DNA from: Nitrospirales bacterium
GTDB taxonomy: Bacteria; Nitrospirota; Nitrospiria; Nitrospirales; UBA8639
Length of the DNA stretch: 12,282 nucleotides
Assembly: GCA_013817135.1 (NCBI GenBank)
Contig: JACDDF010000021.1
Coordinates: 1-12,282 of the forward strand
Direction of reading: 5' to 3'
Numbering within the stretch: the first letter of the stretch is position 1; every line of letters starts with the position of its first letter. The notes below the pieces were generated by a model. That model did not search any database, was not told the DNA's origin, and worked only from the letters and a program-made list of their open reading frames with translations. Of the stretch, positions 7,285 through 12,282 are shown piece after piece. Made by a program: the position numbers and the translations under genes.

Positions 7285-7905
7285 ATGGCGTTAAATGAGC
7301 ACAATCGACGGAAATTTGTGGCTGGCATGAGTCGGCGGATTTTGAAGCTACGCGACCAATCTGAGCAAAGCTTGGACTTTGCAATTGAAACAATGTTTCA
7401 AGAGCGGACAGAGGCCTATTTGCATGTTGAAGAGGGGTTGATGGAGGTTGATCGGATGTTGGGGCTGGTTGAGGGGGAGTTGGAGGATATTACCGAATTG
7501 ACTACCGCCCAGCGCTTGGAATCACGGTTAGAATTTATTGAGGACCGGTTTGAAGAGTTTGAAAGCGAAATAAGGCAGCGTCCCCGCCGCCGACGGCACA
7601 AGATCAATCTCTTTAATTTCTTTAAGGCTGCCGGAGGTGGAGGAGGGGAGGGAGAGCCCACTTCTGTTCGTGGAGAAATTCGCTCGTCTGTCCACGCCTA
7701 TGAAGTGCTGGGGGTTGAGTTTGGAAGTCCTTTGTCCGTGGTGACTCGAGCCTTTCGTGAGCGGGCGAAAAAGATACATCCTGATATTCGGCAAGGCGAC
7801 CGCAGTTCCGAGCCGGAACTGCGGCGTATAATCGAAGCCTACCAATTCCTCAAAACCGACTATTTCGGCAGTACGGCCTCAGATTCTATCCAGCGGCCAT
7901 TTTGA
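7285..7905 (+). CDS. coiled-coil protein with a C-terminal J domain (DnaJ-like)
   Basis: The product from the ATG at 7285 has 206 residues; an in-frame TTG at 7264 would add seven. No strong ribosome site is seen for either. Residues about 8-95 are highly charged and helical, probably coiled coil (for example EDITELTTAQRLESRLEFIE). A basic patch (RQRPRRRRHK) and a glycine run (GGGGGEGE, about 116-123) form a hinge. A J domain then fills about 138-194: AYEVLGVEFGSPLSVV, the HPD motif at 165-167 and EAYQFLKTDYF. J domains stimulate the ATPase of Hsp70 (DnaK) and hand it a client. Here the domain is at the C terminus, and the Gly/Phe and zinc-finger parts of DnaJ are absent, so this is a specialised co-chaperone whose client is presumably bound by the N-terminal helices. 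It is divergent from the cytochrome gene. Domain call firm; client unknown. Confidence 0.82.
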   Translation: MALNEHNRRKFVAGMSRRILKLRDQSEQSLDFAIETMFQERTEAYLHVEEGLMEVDRMLGLVEGELEDITELTTAQRLESRLEFIEDRFEEFESEIRQRPRRRRHKINLFNFFKAAGGGGGEGEPTSVRGEIRSSVHAYEVLGVEFGSPLSVVTRAFRERAKKIHPDIRQGDRSSEPELRRIIEAYQFLKTDYFGSTASDSIQRPF

Positions 7906-7939
7906 CTATTGGCCCGGCTTTTCCCCCGCGAAGCTTTCG

Positions 7940-8290
7940 TTAAAGAATTTTGCTGACTGTTTCCGGAGGGCGGGCGAGGATCGCTTGGTCCCCTTTTTGG
8001 ACGAGAGGACGCTGGATGAGATCGGGGTGTTTGATAAGAATGTCTAATAATTCATCATCAGTGAATTGTGAGTCTTGTAAGTTCAGCTTTTTGTAAATCT
8101 CTTCCTTTTTTCGGATAATTTCTGACGATTTGATCCCCGCCTTTTTGAGTAGCCCTTTGAGCGCGGATTTGGAAAAGGTTTTTTCGTAATAGTTAATGGT
8201 CGTAAAGGGTTGTCCGCTTTCCTCCACTAATTTGATGACCTGCCGGCAGGTGGAGCAAGTTGGTTTGTGATAAATGAGGATGTCAGCCAT
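7940..8290 (-). CDS. ArsC/Spx-family reductase (arsenate-reductase-like)
   Basis: This is a 116-residue thioredoxin-fold protein of the ArsC/Spx/YffB family, near full length. A strong ribosome site (AAGGAGG, 7 nt spacing) fixes the start. The N-terminal motif is KPTCSTCRQ, with C12 and C15. Arginines fall at R60, R94 (in QRPLV) and R107 (in LARPPE), the same positions as the three arginines that work with Cys12 in plasmid R773 ArsC. That supports a thiol-dependent reductase able to bind an oxyanion such as arsenate. The CxxC pair is also typical of Spx-like and uncharacterised family members. No arsR, arsB or acr3 gene is nearby, so arsenate detoxification is only one possibility. It converges on the J-domain gene with a 34-bp gap in which I see no terminator. 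Confidence 0.85.
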   Translation of the reverse strand: MADILIYHKPTCSTCRQVIKLVEESGQPFTTINYYEKTFSKSALKGLLKKAGIKSSEIIRKKEEIYKKLNLQDSQFTDDELLDILIKHPDLIQRPLVQKGDQAILARPPETVSKIL

Positions 8291-8334
8291 GGATGCGCCT
8301 CCTTTGTAAATGGTCTGTCAACTCCTTCCCCGCC

Positions 8335-8364
8335 TTGACCTCCTTTTTGAGGCCATGCTACAAG
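8335..8364 (+). promoter_or_regulatory. candidate promoter for the zinc-ribbon-like gene
   Basis: TTGACC at 8335-8340 and TACAAG at 8359-8364 are 18 bp apart, with a TG at 8356-8357 giving an extended -10. The implied start near 8371 falls only 7 nt before the ATG at 8378, which favours the later ATG at 8429 as the true start. A 6-1-6 inverted repeat (AGCTGG-T-CCAGCT, 8363-8375) overlaps the start point but is short enough to be chance. Confidence 0.3.
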
Positions 8365-8377
8365 CTGGTCCAGCTGT

Positions 8378-8791
8378 ATGCGGAAGGATCAGTCTGATGT
8401 ATTCAAACGACCGAGGGATTTTGCCAGGATGAGCGACCTAAACCCAGCTCAAGATTTTTTTTGTGCATCTGAGACGGAGCGAACCTTAAAGGATCTTCGG
8501 CTTAAACGTAAAGGCCAGCCCTTGTATGTGATGGGTCATGAAGATCGGTATAAGGGCAAGGAAGGGGTATTTGAATTTTTTAACGTTCGCCTTGCCGTGG
8601 TTAAGTTTCCCGATGAAAAAACGCTAGGATTTGACCCCATAGACTTATTGTTACCTTGTGAGATCAACGAGGACGGCGTACCTTTTTTTGAAATTCGCTA
8701 TTGCGACACGTGCGATCAAGTTTTTCCTCTCACCTCATCGGAGTTTCATGCTTCTGTTGAGCGGAAAGAATGCCCGGAGTGCGCCCCATAA
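8378..8791 (+). CDS. unrecognised small protein with C-terminal four-cysteine zinc-ribbon-like motif
   Basis: The ORF gives 137 residues from the ATG at 8378, which has no ribosome site. An in-frame ATG at 8429 (MSDLNPAQDFF) has GAGGG 11 nt upstream and would give 120 residues; I lean slightly to that one but list the longer form. I do not recognise the family. The middle is a compact mixed region (GQPLYVMGHEDRYKGKEGVF, then LAVVKFPDEKTLGFDPIDLL). The C terminus carries CDTC (C109, C112) and CPEC (C132, C135), 19 residues between the pairs, as in a zinc ribbon or rubredoxin-like knuckle. No signal peptide or membrane segment is seen. It is divergent from the ArsC-like gene and convergent with nadK. 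Confidence 0.7.
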   Translation: MRKDQSDVFKRPRDFARMSDLNPAQDFFCASETERTLKDLRLKRKGQPLYVMGHEDRYKGKEGVFEFFNVRLAVVKFPDEKTLGFDPIDLLLPCEINEDGVPFFEIRYCDTCDQVFPLTSSEFHASVERKECPECAP

Positions 8792-8813
8792 GTCTCTTTT
8801 GAAATAGGGACTT
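8790..8813 (+). terminator. weak hairpin after the zinc-ribbon-like gene
   Basis: AAGTCTC and GGGACTT pair over 7 bp (one G-U) around a 10-nt loop, starting within the TAA stop codon. The following bases are TCCTGC, with no clear U run, so termination would be weak. A T-rich stretch comes only about 50 nt later. The rest of the gap to nadK (up to 9024) shows nothing else I can name. Confidence 0.25.
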
Positions 8814-9024
8814 TCCTGCATGTCGCTTGGCTGTGCACCCTCCGTTTTCTTCCTATTTTTCTTAATTTTTTCCATTTTTTGAATTCAAGAGGCAATTTCT
8901 CATTGATGAAGGCGGCAGACCACTGTGGCGAATAAATGAGTGAAATCCTCGATTTGTCAGGCTAGCTAATGGGATATTAAATGAATGTGTTCGAGTCGGT
9001 TGAGGGGAATCTTGAAGACAGAAT

Positions 9025-9879
9025 TTACCCATCCCCCCACTTTAATTTTGTGCGTAACACCTCAAAGTAGCTTCGCTCTGGAAAACGAATGAGGTGTGTG
9101 CGGTGGTCGGATGCTCGAACCTGCACAAGATCACCAGTCAGCATTTCCGCTCCCACTTGGCCATCAATGGTAGCCATGGCTGGTTCCTGACTTGTCAGTT
9201 CAATGGTGATCGGCACATCACCCGGGGCAAGGAAGGGGCGGTGGGAAAAGGTATGCGGGCAAATTGGGTTTATGAGCAACACTTCCAGCCGTGGATCCAA
9301 AATCGGACCCTTCGCCGAGAGGGAATAAGCGGTCGATCCCGTCGGGGTAGCGACGATCAGTCCATCACCACGCAAGTTTGTCATGAATGCATGATTCACC
9401 CATATTTTGGTCGCGATCATTCTCGCCAAATGTCCTTTACTTATTACCACGTCGTTTAAGGCTGAGTAGGTGCAGAGGATTTGGTCACCTCGTTGTAGCT
9501 GGACTTTTAGCATCAAGCGTTTATCCAGTCGACATTCCCCTGCGAACACTTTTTCTAAGGCTTTCGGGAGATCATCGAAGTTGATTTCAGTGAGGAATCC
9601 CAGACCTCCCATATTGACTCCAAGGATGGGAATCCCTCGTTGTTCAACGAGCCGTGCTCCGCTTAACATTGTGCCATCGCCACCCAATACAATGAGAAGG
9701 TCGGCTTCCTCGGCAATCTGAATGCGGGTGGGATTATCCGAAGTAGGGAACCCTTGAGTGGAATCAAGAATGACAGTTTTGTGATGTGAAACCAACCAAT
9801 CACGGAGATGGGAAATTTCCTGCAGAATGTTGGGTGCGTTAGGTTTGGTGATGATCCCGATGGTCTGGAAGGTAGACAT
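9025..9879 (-). CDS. nadK: NAD kinase
   Basis: This 284-residue cytoplasmic enzyme phosphorylates NAD to NADP using ATP or polyphosphate and is the source of cellular NADP. It is the normal family length. Hallmarks appear in order: VLGGDGTML (catalytic D68 in GGDGT, 66-70), NMGGLGFLTE (89-98), LNDVVISKG (N142, D143), then GDGLIVATPTGSTAYS (171-186) continuing into LSAKGP, then INPICPHTFSHRP (204-215) and IDGQVG. The N terminus TIGIITKPN is the typical first strand, which supports the start even though no Shine-Dalgarno is visible upstream. It is divergent from clpC; no convincing promoter on its side was found. The NADP it makes is the likely cofactor pool for the aldo/keto reductase half of the fusion protein, but there is no operon link. 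Confidence 0.96.
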   Translation of the reverse strand: MSTFQTIGIITKPNAPNILQEISHLRDWLVSHHKTVILDSTQGFPTSDNPTRIQIAEEADLLIVLGGDGTMLSGARLVEQRGIPILGVNMGGLGFLTEINFDDLPKALEKVFAGECRLDKRLMLKVQLQRGDQILCTYSALNDVVISKGHLARMIATKIWVNHAFMTNLRGDGLIVATPTGSTAYSLSAKGPILDPRLEVLLINPICPHTFSHRPFLAPGDVPITIELTSQEPAMATIDGQVGAEMLTGDLVQVRASDHRTHLIRFPERSYFEVLRTKLKWGDG

Positions 9880-10075
9880 GAGTTTCGAAAAGAATGGTGT
9901 TGTCAGGCGTCAGGATGGTAGTGTCTTCATTGTTCTGATAGCAAGAGCGGGTTTATTGGGAAAAGGCATAGGCAAAAAATATCCCTGTGTGGCAGGAGGC
10001 TTTTCTTAGCGTATTTTGATTGGTAGAGTAAATCATTATTTCCGTTGCTGGGTACTCTCATCCCTAGCTTCTGAC

Positions 10076-10105
10076 TTGACAGTTTTGAGGGTTCACGGAT
10101 AGACT
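10076..10105 (+). promoter_or_regulatory. sigma-70-type promoter for clpC
   Basis: A perfect TTGACA at 10076-10081 is followed 18 bp later by TAGACT (10100-10105), four of six to the -10 consensus. GATAGA at 16 bp spacing is an alternative. The implied leader is about 80-85 nt and contains the repeats described separately. A housekeeping-type promoter with no CIRCE or CtsR site suggests basal expression or another heat-shock control. Confidence 0.5.
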
Positions 10106-10157
10106 GAAATTGTGAATTTTTCTCGAATTTATGTGTGGATAATAGACGAATGTGTGA

Positions 10158-10171
10158 GCGAAAAGTTTCGC
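10158..10171. repeat. short inverted repeat in the clpC leader
   Basis: GCGAAA-AG-TTTCGC has perfect 6-bp arms and ends 24 bp before the clpC ATG, just ahead of the ribosome site (AGAGGAGG, 10184-10191). It could be an operator, but the 2-nt gap is too tight for a normal RNA hairpin. Arms this short occur several times per window by chance. Confidence 0.25.
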
Positions 10172-10195
10172 GAATAATCGGCTAGAGGAGGTCCA

Positions 10196-12282
10196 ATGTT
10201 CGAACGATTCACGGATCGTGGTAGAAAAATTATCATCCTTGCCAGAGAAGAAGCGGAACGGCACCAAAACGATTATCTGGGGACCGAGCATTTGGTGCTC
10301 GCGATTCTTCGAGAGTCGGACGGCATAGCCTTGATGATCATCAAAAAGATGGGTCTCTCGCCGGAACAAATCCGTCTTGAAATTGAACGGAATCTGCCAG
10401 GGGGTGGAACAACCGTGACATTCGGAGAAATCCCATTTAGCCCCAGAGTGAAAAAAGTGATTGAATATGGTGTCGAGGAAGCCAGGCTGCTGGGCCACAA
10501 CCATATCGGGAGTGAACATCTTCTGCTGGGACTTCTTCGGGAGGAAGAAGGAATAGGGGGGAAGGTGCTTCGTAGTTTAGGGGCTAATCTTTTAACGGCT
10601 CGTCAATTGACTGTCACGTTCCTTCGAAAATCAGGAACCAGGGAGCGAGATAAAAAAAGTAGCACACCTGCGTTAGATGAATTTGGCAGGGACTTGACGC
10701 AGTTGGCTCAGGAGGGAACGCTAGACCCTGTTATCGGACGTTCAGATGAAATCCAAAGGGTACTTCAAATTCTGAGCCGGCGAACGAAAAATAACCCGGC
10801 GTTAATTGGTGAATCCGGAGTGGGCAAGACAGCTATTGTGGAAGGGCTGGCTCAGCGGATCATTGGTTTGGATGTTCCGGACAATTTATTGAATCGAAGG
10901 GTCATCGCTTTGGATCTTGGCTCCCTAGTAGCAGGAACCAAATATCGAGGACAATTTGAAGAGCGTCTCAAGGTGGTGATGAAAGAAATTTCCCAAGCGG
11001 GGAATATCATTCTCTTTATTGATGAACTTCACACCTTAGTCGGTGCAGGCGCTGCTGAAGGGTCAATTGATGCCGCAAACATGTTAAAGCCGGCTTTGTC
11101 TCGTGGTGAAATTCAATGCATTGGCGCGACAACCCTGGATGAATATCGAAAACATATTGAAAAAGATGGGGCACTCAAGCGGCGGTTTCAGCCTATTTAT
11201 GTTCAGCCCCCTTCAGTAGAAGAGACTGTGCAAATCATTCAGGGGCTTCGTGATCGATACGAGGAACATCATGGGGTTGAAATTACGGATGAGGCGGTTA
11301 CAGAGGCTGTGAAACTGAGTGAACGGTATATCACCGACAGGTTTTTGCCTGATAAGGCCATTGATCTTATTGATGAAACCGGTTCGCGAGCGAAATTGCT
11401 GACGTATGCCCTCCCTCCTGAGTTGAAGTCTCTGGAACAGGAACTCAAAAGGGTTGCTCGTGAAAAAGAAGTGGCAATCGGACTTCAGAATTTTGAGGAA
11501 GCCGTAAAATTTCGCGAAGAAGAAGAGCGATTCCGAAAATTATTGGATGATTCAAAGCGTGATTGGAAGAAAAAACAAGAGAAAAACCGACCGGTTATTT
11601 CCGGTGAGGATGTGGCCTATGTCATTTCGAAAATGACGGGGATTCCTCTCTTTAAACTTGAAGAAGAGGAATCTGAAAAGCTGCTGCATATGGAGGATTA
11701 TCTTCACAAGCGTATTATAGGGCAGGATGAGGCTATTTCTGCGGTCTGTCGGTCTATTCGCCGATCGCGAGCTGGATTAAAAGATGCCAAAAAACCCATT
11801 GGGTCGTTTATTTTCCTTGGACCAACCGGGGTAGGAAAAACGGAGTTGGCTCGCGCATTAGCAGAATTCTTGTTCAACACTGATGATGCGCTAATTCGGG
11901 TAGACATGTCAGAGTACCAGGAGAAATTTACCAGTTCACGGCTGTTTGGTGCACCTCCGGGCTATGTGGGTTATGAGGAAGGTGGCCAATTGACTGAGAA
12001 GGTAAGGCGCCGTCCCTATTCAGTTGTGTTATTTGATGAAATTGAAAAAGCCCATCCAGATATTTTTAATGTGTTGCTGCAAGTCCTTGATGATGGGGTA
12101 TTGACGGACAGTTTAGGCCGGAAGGTGGACTTTAAAAATACCATTTTGGTAATGACCTCAAACCTGGGTACTCGATTCATTCAAAAGGGTGTATCCCTTG
12201 GGTTCCAGCGTGATGTAGAAGCTGAGCATACTTCACGTATGCGAGGTGAAGTCTTGGCGGAGTTGAAGCGTCATTTCAGTCC
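10196..12282 (+). CDS. clpC: ClpC, two-domain AAA+ unfoldase of the Clp protease (3' end outside window)
   Basis: The first 695 codons are present; ClpC proteins are usually about 810-850 residues. The ATG has AGAGGAGG 4 nt upstream. ClpC hexamers unfold proteins with ATP and feed them to the ClpP peptidase. Two Clp_N repeats (about 1-145; [31 protein letters not shown]) precede the first ATPase domain: Walker A GESGVGKT at 205-212, Walker B with D276-E277 (FIDELH). The middle segment carries the UVR motif that marks ClpC ([20 protein letters not shown], near 427-446), separating it from ClpA and ClpB. The second ATPase domain has Walker A GPTGVGKT (542-549), [17 protein letters not shown], and Walker B D614-E615 ([11 protein letters not shown]). 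Two conserved positions differ from the common form: Ser207 where Pro is usual, and Val635 in DDGVLTD where Arg is usual. The frame is intact to the window edge. Family call firm. Confidence 0.95.
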   Translation, partial: MFERFTDRGRKIIILAREEAERHQNDYLGTEHLVLAILRESDGIALMIIKKMGLSPEQIRLEIERNLPGGGTTVTFGEIPFSPRVKKVIEYGVEEARLLGHNHIGSEHLLLGLLREEEGIGGKVLRSLGANLLTARQLTVTFLRKSGTRERDKKSSTPALDEFGRDLTQLAQEGTLDPVIGRSDEIQRVLQILSRRTKNNPALIGESGVGKTAIVEGLAQRIIGLDVPDNLLNRRVIALDLGSLVAGTKYRGQFEERLKVVMKEISQAGNIILFIDELHTLVGAGAAEGSIDAANMLKPALSRGEIQCIGATTLDEYRKHIEKDGALKRRFQPIYVQPPSVEETVQIIQGLRDRYEEHHGVEITDEAVTEAVKLSERYITDRFLPDKAIDLIDETGSRAKLLTYALPPELKSLEQELKRVAREKEVAIGLQNFEEAVKFREEEERFRKLLDDSKRDWKKKQEKNRPVISGEDVAYVISKMTGIPLFKLEEEESEKLLHMEDYLHKRIIGQDEAISAVCRSIRRSRAGLKDAKKPIGSFIFLGPTGVGKTELARALAEFLFNTDDALIRVDMSEYQEKFTSSRLFGAPPGYVGYEEGGQLTEKVRRRPYSVVLFDEIEKAHPDIFNVLLQVLDDGVLTDSLGRKVDFKNTILVMTSNLGTRFIQKGVSLGFQRDVEAEHTSRMRGEVLAELKRHFS

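Larger units (their letters stand above)
9880..10195. other. 316-bp divergent intergenic region between nadK and clpC
   Basis: The half near nadK (9880 to about 10060) holds only a 43-codon ORF that begins inside the nadK start region and resembles nothing. The half near clpC holds the promoter at 10076-10105, a direct repeat of ATGTGTG (10131-10137 and 10150-10156), a short inverted repeat at 10158-10171 and a strong ribosome site. I found no CIRCE element (TTAGCACTC-N9-GAGTGCTAA) and no CtsR-type GGTCAAA repeat. Confidence 0.6.

Noticed and set aside
9094..9459. + strand ORF of 121 codons inside nadK
   Set aside because: Antisense shadow of a clear NAD kinase, with no independent ribosome site or domain.
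9878..10009. 43-codon ORF divergent from nadK
   Set aside because: It has no ribosome site, overlaps the nadK start codon and shows no protein-like features beyond chance.
10064..10519. Minus-strand ORF of 151 codons over the start of clpC
   Set aside because: It lies antisense to the highly conserved Clp_N domain and its promoter region, and its product resembles nothing.

Overview
This window reads as ordinary chromosome from a diderm bacterium of roughly balanced base composition (judged by eye). The gene mix fits a member of Nitrospirota, perhaps Nitrospira-like: a two-ATPase ClpC chaperone, a periplasmic c-type cytochrome, a full-length DUF255/YyaL-type protein, a long pentapeptide-repeat protein and an ArsC-like reductase. 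That assignment rests on general impression, not on a marker gene. I saw no tRNA, rRNA, CRISPR array, insertion sequence or phage gene.

Layout from left to right. The window opens inside the 3' end of comEC (DNA uptake, + strand). It is followed by a + strand gene for a 242-residue protein containing 35 uninterrupted pentapeptide repeats, whose upstream region holds a perfect 16-bp palindrome and a 9-bp direct repeat. A doubtful small + strand ORF fills the gap to a co-directional minus-strand cluster. Read in transcription order, that cluster is a secreted mono-haem cytochrome c, a giant 1236-residue fusion protein, and a ZIP-family metal transporter. An 8-3-8 inverted repeat overlaps the predicted -35 region of the transporter gene.

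Divergent from the cytochrome is a coiled-coil protein with a C-terminal J domain. It converges on an ArsC/Spx-family reductase. Divergent from the reductase is a small unrecognised protein with a C-terminal four-cysteine zinc-ribbon-like motif. NAD kinase (minus) and ClpC (plus, running off the right end) form the last divergent pair, separated by a 316-bp region with a good sigma-70-type promoter.

Functionally the window is a set of small housekeeping and stress units: protein quality control (ClpC, J-domain protein), redox and cofactor supply (NAD kinase makes NADP; the fusion carries an aldo/keto reductase domain expected to use NAD(P)H; ArsC-like; cytochrome c), metal uptake (ZIP) and DNA uptake (ComEC). 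The most unusual item is the fusion of a complete DUF255 protein (thioredoxin-like plus six-hairpin domains) to a complete but enlarged aldo/keto reductase in one reading frame. No obvious defence, biosynthetic or mobile system was found.
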